From positions 1,426,001 through 1,490,000 of the forward strand of contig OZ246975.1 in assembly GCA_965232485.1 (NCBI GenBank): a stretch of DNA of 64,000 bases, written 5' to 3'. Shown here in pieces: positions 1-8,342 of this stretch. Within the stretch, counting starts at the first letter, position 1. Each line of letters starts with the position of its first letter. Under the pieces are notes generated by a model. That model was not told where the DNA came from. It was given only the letters and a program-made list of their open reading frames with translations, and ran no database searches. The stretch is from VXPQ01 sp965232485 (lineage in GTDB: Bacteria > Bacteroidota > Rhodothermia > Rhodothermales > VXPQ01). The translations under genes were made by a program, and so were the position numbers.

Positions 1-172
1 GAACAATAACCCCGCTTACACAGTTTAGCGGACACGCCCCCATTTTTCCATGGTTTCCGGTCCTGTTTTGCGTTTCGCGCCTGAATATTTTAATCAGGGG
101 GCGGGAGGATGTTGAAAGCGTCCACAAAACCTGTCAAGACCCACGCCCACTCCTGACGGCGATCTACAGGCG

Positions 173-604
173 CTATCCTCCGCCGGGCATTCGCCACAGA
201 ATGGCGACAAGAAGCCCTATTGCGGTTAAGCCAACCCCGATGAGCCAGCGCGTAGCATTGTTGATTTTGCCCGTAAGCTGCACATTTACATCGCCAATCT
301 TGCCCGTAAGCTGCACATTTACATCGCCAATCTTATCCGTAAGCTCCGCCTTCGCATCGGCAATCTTGTCCGTAAGCCTCGTTTCCGCTTGGGCTACATC
401 CGTTCTGACGGCCTCAACCGCTGTAAGAACCTTTTGCACTTCGAGCTCCACGAAAACCGTCGAAGCGGCTTTCTCCTGTACCGTGTCCTTGTCGGCCATC
501 TCCTTGTCCTCAAATTTTTGGGGTTCTAACGCCTCTGGAGAGTCCGCAGGCTCCGCCTTGGGCGGAATCCAACGGGGACTCCGGGCAATTCCGGGGGCAT
601 TCAT
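173..604 (-). CDS. coiled-coil protein with C-terminal membrane anchor
   Basis: A 143-residue protein of unknown function. Residues 1-50 are polar and proline-rich, about 50-115 form a charged coiled coil, and about 118-138 form one hydrophobic helix followed by a short tail. The coil is built from 11-residue repeats ending L-T-(D/G)-K-I, two of them identical (GDVNVQLTGKI), encoded by 33-bp tandem repeats. The layout resembles DUF1640-type coiled-coil membrane proteins, but that is a guess from architecture. The long start is used; an in-frame ATG at 499 (MADKDT) is a credible alternative. The start overlaps the stop of a small upstream ORF by ATGA. Confidence 0.6.
   Translation of the reverse strand: MNAPGIARSPRWIPPKAEPADSPEALEPQKFEDKEMADKDTVQEKAASTVFVELEVQKVLTAVEAVRTDVAQAETRLTDKIADAKAELTDKIGDVNVQLTGKIGDVNVQLTGKINNATRWLIGVGLTAIGLLVAILWRMPGGG
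269..367. repeat. 33-bp tandem repeats inside the coiled-coil gene
   Basis: Two identical 33-bp units lie at 269-301 and 302-334, and a diverged third lies at 335-367. Each encodes one 11-residue hendecad of the coiled coil, so unit gain or loss would keep the frame and change coil length. Confidence 0.8.
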
Positions 605-786
605 GGGATCCGCCTACCCTCCGCCTTCCGTTCAGGTCTCGGCCTCAGCAACGCACGCATGGCCTCTTCCGGGGTCATGCCGCCGTATCGCGTTTTCGGA
701 GATGGGGCGCGCGACCCCTGGTCTATCGACCTCGCCGCTGGCGCGCTGCCTGAACTGGCGACATGGAGTGGAGACGGTTTGCGCAT
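601..786 (-). CDS. possible small ORF coupled to the coiled-coil gene
   Basis: A 61-codon ORF rich in Arg, Pro and Ser. Its TGA overlaps the ATG of the downstream coiled-coil gene (ATGA), an arrangement typical of translational coupling. An internal ATG would give a 25-residue peptide starting MTPEEAMRALLRP. I recognise no family. The composition could equally be noise in GC-rich DNA, so the overlap is the only real argument. Confidence 0.25.
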   Translation of the reverse strand: MRKPSPLHVASSGSAPAARSIDQGSRAPSPKTRYGGMTPEEAMRALLRPRPERKAEGRRIP

Positions 787-1077
787 GGCCTGGCAAGTTT
801 CGAGGTCTGGACGCCCTTGCAGGACCGAAACCTCGACGCTTGCCCCATAAAATTACGGGTGTTAATGCGAAAATGTCAAGGGACGATCCCATCGCATTTC
901 ACCCATAGACACGCAAACGCCGCAGATATAACCCGGCCTTGAAATTTTTTGGACGGGGGCAGACCCGTCCCCCCAAGAGATCACAGCGCAAACAGAGGGC
1001 TTGGGGCGCGCATCGAAACGAAACGTCAAACCGGGATACGCCTGCCGCCCGCAACCTACCACACGTTTACGTTTCGT
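787..1077. other. non-coding stretch with a short hairpin
   Basis: I see no convincing gene between the small ORF and the 125-bp tandem repeat. A perfect 7-bp stem (GGACGGG at 951-957 pairing with CCCGTCC at 964-970) sits next to a run of T. The T-run lies on the 5' side in + orientation, so it is not a standard terminator in either direction. A passage near 975 (agatcacag) echoes the downstream tandem repeat. Confidence 0.4.
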
Positions 1078-1338
1078 GAAAAGGCGCGTCGCAGGACCCG
1101 CCCGCATCCACGAGATCACAGAAACGAGCGCAGGCCCAGCACGCGCCGCCTTATTTATTTAACCCTTAATATTTCGCGCCTTAATGTTTTAACCAACCTC
1201 CTGAAAAGGCGCGTCGGAGGACCCACCCACATCCACGAGATCACAGAAACGAGCGCAGGCCCAACGTGCGTCGCCTTATTTATTTAACCCTTAATATTTC
1301 GCGCCTTAATGTTTTAACCAGCCTCCTGAAAAGGCGCA
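1078..1338. repeat. 125-bp tandem direct repeat, two units plus a start of a third
   Basis: Unit 1 is 1078-1202 and unit 2 is 1203-1327, nearly identical, followed by the first bases of a third unit (gaaaaggcgca). Each unit has a GC-rich half containing gagatcacagaaacgagcg and an AT-rich half containing ttatttatttaaccc and cgccttaatgttttaacca. It lies just downstream of the polysaccharide operon. No protein is recognisable in it. Confidence 0.85.
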
Positions 1339-1357
1339 CCCCAGGCCCAATCCATCC

Positions 1358-2770
1358 TCAAAAATCCCCGCCCCCCAAAAGCATAATGTGCTCCTGATCG
1401 CCCTCGACATCCTTCAGCGCATTCCTCGTGTCCACAATACAACGGACATGTTTCGCAATCTCCGCATACGGAAAAGCGCTATGGTCCGTAACGACCACCG
1501 CCACATCGAACGACCGAAGCATCTCCGGGTCAAGCGGAACAGACGACAGCGAAAGCCCGCCCGGCGCCTCAATCTCTGGAACATGCGGATCGCTGTAAGC
1601 CAAATTGCTGACCCCGCGCCGCGTCAGCAATTCCATGATGCGAAGCGCCGGAGATTGCCTTGTGTCCGCAACATCTCGCTTGAACGCCACGCCCAGCACC
1701 AGCACCCGCGCTTCGGACAAAGAGACCGGCTGCCCTGCAATAGCCCGCATGACAGCCTCCGTCACATAATGCGGCATCGTCTCATTGATTCTTGCCGACA
1801 GCGTAATGAAAGCCGTCTCGAAATCGTACCGACGCGCCATCCAGGACAAGTAATACGGGTCCACGGGAATGCAATGACCGCCCAGGCCGGGACCCGGAAG
1901 AAAAGGCATGAAGCCAAAGGGCTTGGTCGCCGCCGCCTCCACCACTTCCCAAATAGAAATATCCCCCATCCGGTCGCACAACTGCGCCAACTCATTCAGG
2001 AGCGCGATATTGACAGAGCGAAAAATATTCTCCAGCAATTTCTCCATTTCGGCCACGCGAGGCGACGAAACGGGGTGTACCCGTTCGCATACCTGCTTCA
2101 TGGTCAGCACGGCCAGGCGCGTACAGGTCGGCGTCACGCCCCCCGCCACAACCGGCGTGTTGGTCGTAGTGAACGTCTGGTTGCCCGGATCGATGCGCTC
2201 GGGAGAAAACGCCAGAAAATAATCCCGGCCCACCGTAAAGCCCGCCTCGCCGCCCTCCCGGCCCGATCCCTCCAGCAAGGGCTGCACCAGTTCCTGAGTG
2301 GTTCCGGGCCAGGTAGTGCTTTTCAACACAATCAATTGACCCTTTCGCAAATGCTCCGCCAAAGCGCCCGCCGCCGACTCGATATATTTCGTTTCGGGAT
2401 TCTTCGTCGTAGTCACCGGCGTAGGCACGCAGATGAAAACAATATCTGCTTCCCCGGCGCTTGCGAAATCGCTGCGGGCCTCCAGCAAACCTTCCTGAAC
2501 GACCCGGCGCAACAGGTCCCCGGAAACGCCCTCCATCGAACGGTCCCCTGAAGCGACCCGGCGAACGCGCTCCGCATCGAGATCGAAACCCACGGTCCGA
2601 AATCCTCGTCCGGCAAACTCGACGGCCAGAGGAAGCCCCACGTAACCCAGCCCCGCCACGCCCACGACAGCCTGTCCAGAGGAAATCTTTTCCGCCAGAT
2701 TGCGCGCGGCGTCCGTCTCGAACGGAGCGTCGGAAAAGAACGCATCCGAGTTTATCGTCTGATTATCCAT
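1358..2770 (-). CDS. nucleotide-sugar dehydrogenase, WbpA/WecC type
   Basis: A 470-residue UDP-N-acetyl-hexosamine dehydrogenase of the UDPGDH superfamily. It should oxidise C6 of UDP-GlcNAc or UDP-ManNAc to the uronic acid with two NAD+. An N-terminal Rossmann motif (VAGLGYVGLPLA, about residue 38) is followed by the central domain and the catalytic cysteine in GGHCIPVDPYYL. The C-terminal UDP-binding domain follows (VLGVAFKRDVADTRQSP). Length fits WbpA better than the ugd-type paralogue at 5050-6444. It is the last gene of the minus-strand nucleotide-sugar operon. The WbpB-like gene at 6479 supports a role in making a di-N-acetylated uronic acid. Exact substrate epimer is not decidable here. 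Confidence 0.88.
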   Translation of the reverse strand: MDNQTINSDAFFSDAPFETDAARNLAEKISSGQAVVGVAGLGYVGLPLAVEFAGRGFRTVGFDLDAERVRRVASGDRSMEGVSGDLLRRVVQEGLLEARSDFASAGEADIVFICVPTPVTTTKNPETKYIESAAGALAEHLRKGQLIVLKSTTWPGTTQELVQPLLEGSGREGGEAGFTVGRDYFLAFSPERIDPGNQTFTTTNTPVVAGGVTPTCTRLAVLTMKQVCERVHPVSSPRVAEMEKLLENIFRSVNIALLNELAQLCDRMGDISIWEVVEAAATKPFGFMPFLPGPGLGGHCIPVDPYYLSWMARRYDFETAFITLSARINETMPHYVTEAVMRAIAGQPVSLSEARVLVLGVAFKRDVADTRQSPALRIMELLTRRGVSNLAYSDPHVPEIEAPGGLSLSSVPLDPEMLRSFDVAVVVTDHSAFPYAEIAKHVRCIVDTRNALKDVEGDQEHIMLLGGGDF

Positions 2771-2790
2771 GTCTCGTCACAATACCGTAA

Positions 2791-2836
2791 AGGACACTCT
2801 GGTTAAGGAAGCGCTGATTAAGTTCGCAAATCTCAG
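2791..2836 (+). repeat. dispersed GGATAC repeat, copy 1
   Basis: A copy of the dispersed repeat in the gap between the epimerase and the WbpA-like gene. The left end is doubled (ggacactctggttaagg, then gcgctgattaagttcgcaaa), as in the copy at 63031. One frame reads KDTLVKEALIKFANL, matching the frame kept in other copies. Confidence 0.7.
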
Positions 2837-2870
2837 GGACCGGGAGAGACGCGCATGCCCTTGTAAAACG

Positions 2871-3845
2871 CTAATCCATCCGAATCGTCCGAGCCCAGTC
2901 GCGATGCTCCATGTACCATGCGGCCAAACGACGCGCGCCCTCCGCAAAATCGACCTGCGGCTTCCACCCGAGCAGTTCCCTCGCCTTGGAGGCGTTCGCC
3001 CAGGTTCCGGGCACATCCGCCTTGTGCCGGTCGGCAAAAACAAGCCGGGCCTCTTTGCCCAGCAACTCCTCAAGCGTACGAATCGCATCCAGCAAAACGA
3101 CCGGTCGATCAGAACCCAGATTGAACACGTCGTATCCGGACGACGCCAAGGCCTGCACCGTACCGCGGGCCACATCGTCGATGTACGTAAAGTCCCGCGA
3201 CTGCCTGCCATCCCCATAGACCGTCAGCGGCTGTCCTTCCGCGATCCAGCGAACAAAGCGCAAGAGCGACATATCCGGGCGGCCCGCAGGCCCATACACC
3301 GTAAAATACCGCAAGATCGCGACATCCATGCCGTGCAGGCAATGGTAACTATAGCCTAAAACCTCCGCGGCCTTTTTTGAGGCGGCGTATGGGGACAACA
3401 TCCGATCCGTCGGCTGGTTTTCAAGGCATGGCGCCCCGGTCGACGCGCCATATACGGCAGACGTCGAGGCCTGCACGAATTTCCCGACGCCGAACCTCCG
3501 GCAACATTCCAGCGCCGTCAGGGCGCCCTCCGTATTCGTGCGGACGTACGCATGGGGATCCTCAACAGACGGCCGAACGCCTGCGCGGGCCGCCAGATTG
3601 ATCGCCGCATCAAAGGACGCTCCCTCGAACACCTGCTCCCGCATCGCATCCTGATCGCATATATCCAATTGGCGGAAAACGAATCCGGGGGCCTGCACGC
3701 GCTCCAGACGCCACCGTTTCAAACGGGCGTCGTACGCTTCGTTAAGGTTATCGACCCCCACCACCGTATGCCCGGCGGCAAGCAATAACTCGACAATCTT
3801 CGATCCAATGAACCCGGCGGCGCCAGTTACGAGATAATGACCCAT
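2871..3845 (-). CDS. NAD-dependent epimerase, UDP-glucuronate 4-epimerase type
   Basis: A 324-residue short-chain dehydrogenase/epimerase. It begins MGHYLVTGAAGFIGSK with the GxxGxxG dinucleotide motif, has the STSAVYG serine/threonine loop and the YAASK catalytic Tyr/Lys, and carries RYFTVYGPAGRPDMSLL, typical of UDP-glucuronate 4-epimerases. It would convert the UDP-GlcA made by the neighbouring ugd product to UDP-GalA. The start at 3845 is chosen because the Rossmann fold begins right there; the longer frame adds 13 non-conserved residues. It lies between gmd (94-bp gap) and the WbpA-like gene (100-bp gap). A UDP-GlcNAc epimerase role cannot be excluded. Confidence 0.85.
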   Translation of the reverse strand: MGHYLVTGAAGFIGSKIVELLLAAGHTVVGVDNLNEAYDARLKRWRLERVQAPGFVFRQLDICDQDAMREQVFEGASFDAAINLAARAGVRPSVEDPHAYVRTNTEGALTALECCRRFGVGKFVQASTSAVYGASTGAPCLENQPTDRMLSPYAASKKAAEVLGYSYHCLHGMDVAILRYFTVYGPAGRPDMSLLRFVRWIAEGQPLTVYGDGRQSRDFTYIDDVARGTVQALASSGYDVFNLGSDRPVVLLDAIRTLEELLGKEARLVFADRHKADVPGTWANASKARELLGWKPQVDFAEGARRLAAWYMEHRDWARTIRMD

Positions 3846-3903
3846 GTTTCTTGCAATCCAGTGATCGGGATCCGCGCGCGGCAACCCGGAAAGAAAACGA
3901 CGC

Positions 3904-3935
3904 GCTGAGCGAAGCGGTTTTGATCAGCGTATCCG
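3904..3935 (-). repeat. dispersed GGATAC repeat, right half
   Basis: Minus strand reads GGATACGCTGATCAAAACCG followed by CTTCGCTCAGC. It starts 5 bases after the gmd stop codon and carries only the right half of the element. Confidence 0.75.
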
Positions 3936-3939
3936 TAAA

Positions 3940-5004
3940 TTATTCATTCTGGCCCACAACGCACTCCTGCTCCTTGCGCGCCAGCGCAAGATCGTGCTCC
4001 ATCATCTCCTCAATCATTTCCCGCACCGAGTAGCGCGGAGTCCATCCCAGCTTTTCGCGCGCCCGGGAAGCATCTCCCTGCAAAAAATGCACTTCGGCGG
4101 GACGGAAAAAACGCGGATCTACTTCGACAAGCAAATCCCCCGTCTTGCGGTCGTACCCTTTTTCCTCAAGCCCTTCCCCTTCCCAGCGCAGGTCCACGCC
4201 GGTATATCCGAAGGCCATTTCGCACACCTGCCGCACGGTATGAATCTTGCCCGTGGCCACGACGAAATCTTCCGGCTCGTCCTGCTGAAGAATGCGCCAT
4301 ATGGCGTCCACGTAATCTTTGGCGTGCCCCCAATCCCGACGCGCCTCCAGGTTGCCCAAATATAACCGCTTCTGAACGCCATGCGCCATGCGCGCCGCCG
4401 CCCGCGTAACCTTTCGCGTTACGAACATGCCGCCGCGGCGCGGACTTTCGTGGTTAAACAACACGCCGTTGCATGCATACATCCCGTACGCCTCCCGGTA
4501 ATTCACGGTGATCCAGTAGGCGTACAACTTGGATACCCCGTACGGACTGCGCGGATAAAACGGCGTGCGCTCGTTCTGCGGAATTTCGGCGACCTTACCG
4601 AATAATTCAGAGGTAGACGCCTGATAGAACCGTACGCGATCGGCCATATCGAGCAGGCGGATCGCTTCGAGCAAACGCAAGGTTCCGAGCGCATCCACAT
4701 CCGTGGTGTATTCCGGGGTTTCGAAGCTGACCTGCACATGGCTTTGGGCAGCCAGATTATACACCTCGTCCGGCTGCACCATGCGCATAACATGCGTTAG
4801 CCGCGTCGAATCCGCCATATCGCCATAATGCAAAACCACCCCCCCGGATTCTCCGATCAAGTGATCGATCCGCTGCGTATTGGGACGGCTTAAACGACGA
4901 TGCAGCCCATGCACCTCGTACCCTTTTTCAAGAAGCAATTCGGCCAGGTATGATCCATCCTGTCCGGTAATGCCCGTGATGAGCGCTTTTTTTGCAGTAG
5001 ACAT
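3940..5004 (-). CDS. gmd: GDP-mannose 4,6-dehydratase
   Basis: A 354-residue extended short-chain dehydrogenase that dehydrates GDP-D-mannose to GDP-4-keto-6-deoxymannose, the first committed step to GDP-L-fucose. Visible signatures are the N-terminal GITGQDGSYLAE nucleotide loop, the active-site STSELFG segment, YGVSKLYAYW with the Tyr/Lys pair, and FNHESPRRG. Length is normal for the family. The next enzyme, GDP-fucose synthase, is first in the same operon, and the GDP-mannose supplier (manC) is divergently transcribed beside it. Other 6-deoxysugars such as GDP-rhamnose could share this intermediate, but the fcl neighbour points to fucose. Confidence 0.95.
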   Translation of the reverse strand: MSTAKKALITGITGQDGSYLAELLLEKGYEVHGLHRRLSRPNTQRIDHLIGESGGVVLHYGDMADSTRLTHVMRMVQPDEVYNLAAQSHVQVSFETPEYTTDVDALGTLRLLEAIRLLDMADRVRFYQASTSELFGKVAEIPQNERTPFYPRSPYGVSKLYAYWITVNYREAYGMYACNGVLFNHESPRRGGMFVTRKVTRAAARMAHGVQKRLYLGNLEARRDWGHAKDYVDAIWRILQQDEPEDFVVATGKIHTVRQVCEMAFGYTGVDLRWEGEGLEEKGYDRKTGDLLVEVDPRFFRPAEVHFLQGDASRAREKLGWTPRYSVREMIEEMMEHDLALARKEQECVVGQNE

Positions 5005-5049
5005 TATGTGTTTTTCTGAATACCGGGAATAAAAACAGGCAGAAGCCCT

Positions 5050-6444
5050 TTACGAAGCATGTTGCACGGCGATGTCGCGCACCGGAACGCGCGGCCTCCC
5101 GATGCTGAAATAATCGAATCCGATTTCGGCCATGCGTTTCGGGTCGTATACGTTGCGGCCGTCGAAAATAACCGGGCGATTCATGTATTGCTTCATTCGT
5201 TCGAAATCGGGCCGGCGGAATTCGCGCCATTCCGTGCATACGACCAGCGCATCGGCGTCGCGAAGCACATCGTACATATCCCGCGCATACTGGATGCTAT
5301 CGCCCAGGGTTCGCCGCGTCGCATCGAGCGCTTCCGGATCAAACACCCGAACCGCCGCGCCGTCCGCAAGCAAGCTCCGAATCACCACATGCGACGGCGC
5401 CTCGCGCACATCGTCGGTATTCGGCTTGAACGCAAGCCCCCAGACCGCAACGGTCCGGCCCGCCAGCGGTTGCCCGGAGGCAAGAAGCGCCGGATCGTCC
5501 TGCGTAAAATACGTGCGCGCGCGGTCCGCCGGAATGCCGCGTTGCTGTTCGTTGACCTGCGCCACGGCGGACAAAATGCGAAAATCATACGCATATTCTT
5601 CCGCCGTATGCCGCAACGCATGAATGTCCTTGGGAAAACAGCTTCCCCCAAACCCGATGCCTGCATACAAAAAGTGCTTCCCGATACGGTGGTCCGCTCC
5701 AAGCCCCGCGCGAATATGATCCACATTGCCGCCCACCCGCTCGCACAGATTGGCCATCTCGTTCATAAAGGTGATTTTGGTCGCCAGCAAGGCGTTGGCG
5801 GCATACTTCGTCAGCTCCGCCGAGCGTTCGTCCATCACCATAATGGGATTGCCCTGCCGCACGAAGGGCTCGTAGATCATCTTCATCGTTTCGGCGGCTT
5901 TGGCGGACGACGTACCGATCACCACGCGATCAGGCTTCATGAAATCCTCCACCGCCGCGCCTTCGCGCAAAAATTCCGGGTTCGACACCACATCGAAATC
6001 CGCGCCCGGCGCCAGTCCGTGCGCCGTCAGGACCTCTCGTACGCGATCCGCCGTGCCTACCGGCACCGTGCTCTTCGTCACCAGAATCTTATAGGCGTGC
6101 GACGGGGCCTCGCGGAGCAACGCAGCGATCTCGTCGGCCACGCCAAGCACATAGGAAAGGTCCGCGGAGCCGTCTTCGCGCGGAGGGGTCGGGAGCGCCA
6201 GAAAAATCACGTTGCATCCATGCACCGCTTCTTTCAGGTCCAGCGTAAAACGAAGACGTCCCTCGCGGATATTTCGTTCAAAAAAGATTTCCAGGCCGGG
6301 TTCGAAAATCGTAACGCGTCCTGCTCGGAGCTGGGCCACCTTTTCCGCATTGACGTCGACGCACGCGACATCGTTGCCCATCTCCGCAAAACACGTACCC
6401 GTCACCAGGCCTACGTACCCTGTACCGATTACGCCAAGTTTCAC
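5050..6444 (-). CDS. ugd: UDP-glucose 6-dehydrogenase
   Basis: A 464-residue enzyme that oxidises UDP-glucose to UDP-glucuronate with 2 NAD+. It begins MKLGVIGTGYVGLVTGTCFAEMG (Rossmann loop), has the catalytic cysteine in GFGGSCFPKD, and ends with a UDP-binding domain (VWGLAFKPNTDDVREAPS). It belongs to the TuaD/Ugd bacterial class. It lies 45 bp upstream of gmd and 34 bp downstream of the WbpB-like gene in the operon. Its product is the substrate of the epimerase two genes on. Confidence 0.95.
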   Translation of the reverse strand: MKLGVIGTGYVGLVTGTCFAEMGNDVACVDVNAEKVAQLRAGRVTIFEPGLEIFFERNIREGRLRFTLDLKEAVHGCNVIFLALPTPPREDGSADLSYVLGVADEIAALLREAPSHAYKILVTKSTVPVGTADRVREVLTAHGLAPGADFDVVSNPEFLREGAAVEDFMKPDRVVIGTSSAKAAETMKMIYEPFVRQGNPIMVMDERSAELTKYAANALLATKITFMNEMANLCERVGGNVDHIRAGLGADHRIGKHFLYAGIGFGGSCFPKDIHALRHTAEEYAYDFRILSAVAQVNEQQRGIPADRARTYFTQDDPALLASGQPLAGRTVAVWGLAFKPNTDDVREAPSHVVIRSLLADGAAVRVFDPEALDATRRTLGDSIQYARDMYDVLRDADALVVCTEWREFRRPDFERMKQYMNRPVIFDGRNVYDPKRMAEIGFDYFSIGRPRVPVRDIAVQHAS

Positions 6445-6460
6445 AATGTTTACCGGGTAT

Positions 6461-6480
6461 AGTTTTGATCAGCGTATCCT
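6461..6480 (-). repeat. dispersed GGATAC repeat end, fused to a stop codon
   Basis: Minus strand reads AGGATACGCTGATCAAAACT. The TAG stop of the WbpB-like gene is made by the first bases of this element (ATATAGGATACG), the same junction as after radC. Confidence 0.65.
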
Positions 6481-7450
6481 ATATGCGTTCCCGCGAATCC
6501 GGGGATTTGAAACCGACCGACATCGGATGCGCGTCGCCGCCGGACCGTCTTACCGGGTCAACCAGCCGCATCTTGTCCACCAGCTCGATCGCGGGCCGAA
6601 TGTCCGCAATCCGAAAACCGAAACCGGCGAGCGTCTCCTCGTACACCCGCGTATGCAGATCGTCGAACCGGCTGGAAAACTCGATCTCGTCGCCATCTAC
6701 CTGGATGGACCGATACGTTCGTTGCCGATCCCGGACCTCATCCGGCATATCGCGCTCGTCTATCGACAAAAACCATTGCACATCCGCGCGCTTCAGCGCC
6801 AGCAGACCGCCTGCCCGTTCCGGTTCCATCACATGAATGCGGTGCCCTTCGACATTGCCGAACAGCCACAAAAGCACATCGAAAAAATGAATCCCTATGT
6901 TCATCGCAATCCCGCCAGACTTTTCATAATCCCCTTTCCAGGAATACCGATACCAGGTGCCGCGCCCGGTCACATAGGTCAAACGGACGCTGTATCGCCG
7001 ATCCGGGTCCTCTTGCAACCGCGCGCGCAAGGACAGAATATCCGGATGCAAACGCAATTGCAGCACGGTATATACCCTTCCGGGATGTTCTTCTTCGAAT
7101 TTCTGCAAATAGTCCAGGTTGCCCGGCTTCAGAACCAGCGGCTTTTCGCAGAGCGCATGAGCGCCCAGGCGCAACGCCAGGCGAACATGCGCGTCGTGCA
7201 AATGGTTCGGCGAACAGACAGAAAGGTAATGCAATTGCCGGGGATTCCTTTGCCGCCGAAGTTTTTCGAGATGACGATCAAACCGCTCTATCTCGGTGAA
7301 AAACGCGGCGGACGGAAAATACCGATCCAGAATACCCACAGAATCGTGCGGATCGACGGCGGCCAGCAATTGATTGCCCGTATCCTTTATGGCTTGCAGA
7401 TGGCGGGGGGCGATATAACCGGCTACGCCGGTGATGGCAAAGTTTCGCAT
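6479..7450 (-). CDS. Gfo/Idh/MocA oxidoreductase, WbpB/WlbA-like
   Basis: A 323-residue NAD-dependent oxidoreductase. Starting at MRNFAITGVAGYIAPRHL it has the N-terminal nucleotide fold, CEKPLVL at the expected cofactor/substrate position, and a C-terminal sheet domain (GTWYRYSWKGDYEKSGGIAMNIGIHFFD). It most resembles WbpB/WlbA, which oxidises UDP-GlcNAcA at C3 in making diacetamido-uronic acids. The start at 7450 is chosen because the fold begins there; the longer frame overlaps the GH16 gene. The WbpA-like gene in the same operon would supply the substrate. The matching aminotransferase and acetyltransferase are not in this window. Confidence 0.8.
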   Translation of the reverse strand: MRNFAITGVAGYIAPRHLQAIKDTGNQLLAAVDPHDSVGILDRYFPSAAFFTEIERFDRHLEKLRRQRNPRQLHYLSVCSPNHLHDAHVRLALRLGAHALCEKPLVLKPGNLDYLQKFEEEHPGRVYTVLQLRLHPDILSLRARLQEDPDRRYSVRLTYVTGRGTWYRYSWKGDYEKSGGIAMNIGIHFFDVLLWLFGNVEGHRIHVMEPERAGGLLALKRADVQWFLSIDERDMPDEVRDRQRTYRSIQVDGDEIEFSSRFDDLHTRVYEETLAGFGFRIADIRPAIELVDKMRLVDPVRRSGGDAHPMSVGFKSPDSRERI

Positions 7451-7487
7451 CAAAAAAGCGGGAGCATAAAAAGGCGGAACGCGGGCG

Positions 7488-8342
7488 TCAGGAATCGCAC
7501 CCGTACACGCGCACATAATCTACCTGCATGCGCTGAGGCCAAATGTCGGGGTCGATTCCCTGTTGTCCGCCCCAGGACCCGCCCACTGCTATGTTCAAAA
7601 TCAAATGGAACGGGTGGTCGAAAGGCCACTGCCTATCGTCGGCCGACGGGTTGGCCAACCGCTCGTTCCTGAACGTAAAATACTGCGTTTCATTGACATA
7701 GCCGCGTATCTCCGACGGCGTCCATTCCACCGCGTACACATTGAACTCCGAGCGGGCCGTTGGAACCATCGTGGAAGCCCCCCTTTGCGTGCCCCGCGTA
7801 TGATTGTACGCATCCGTATGCACGGTAGAATGCACGCGATCCGGCGCAAACCCGACATGCTCCATAATGTCGATCTCTCCCGCCCGGGGCCATCCTCCGT
7901 ATTTATCCAGGTCCGGAAGCATCCAGATGGCGGGCCAGGTTCCCCTGCCGGACGGCAAAATGGCGCGCGCCTCGAACCGACCGTAGGTCCACTCCGCTCT
8001 CGAAAGCAACCGGGTAGACGTGTAGTCGCTGCCTTGCCAGGATTCCTTATGCGCCTCAATAATGAGCCGCCCATCCTCGACGCGAACATTCTTCGAACGG
8101 GCTACGGTATAAAATTGCAATTCCTGATTGCCCCAGCCGTGGCCTCCCGTGTCGTAGCGCCACCTTGAAGCGTTTGGCAGGCCGTCCTCCTCGAATTCGT
8201 CGCTCCATACAAGATCGTCGCCCGGTTCGCAAGCGAGCAAATCGGGCATGGGCTCCGGCTCTTCCTCCGACATGCCGCAGGCGACAGACATGCACGCCAG
8301 GATCGGAAACCACCAGTATCGCATGGACCAGGTATGGATCAT
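7488..8342 (-). CDS. glycoside hydrolase family 16 lipoprotein
   Basis: A 284-residue secreted beta-glucanase/laminarinase-like enzyme. The N terminus (MIHTWSMRYWWFPILACMSVACGM) carries a lipobox ending in Cys, so membrane anchoring is likely. The GH16 fold follows, with the catalytic signature GEIDIMEHVG (E-x-D-x-x-E) near residue 150 and flanking WPAIWMLP. The start at 8342 overlaps the fcl stop by ATGA; the longer frame is fcl in another frame. Being inside a sugar-nucleotide operon suggests it trims or releases the operon's own polysaccharide, though a role in algal glucan feeding is possible. Confidence 0.88.
   Translation of the reverse strand: MIHTWSMRYWWFPILACMSVACGMSEEEPEPMPDLLACEPGDDLVWSDEFEEDGLPNASRWRYDTGGHGWGNQELQFYTVARSKNVRVEDGRLIIEAHKESWQGSDYTSTRLLSRAEWTYGRFEARAILPSGRGTWPAIWMLPDLDKYGGWPRAGEIDIMEHVGFAPDRVHSTVHTDAYNHTRGTQRGASTMVPTARSEFNVYAVEWTPSEIRGYVNETQYFTFRNERLANPSADDRQWPFDHPFHLILNIAVGGSWGGQQGIDPDIWPQRMQVDYVRVYGCDS

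Noticed and set aside
1388..2551. Long + strand frame opposite the WbpA-like gene
   Set aside because: Arg/His-rich shadow of a well-supported gene; no start context or family signal.
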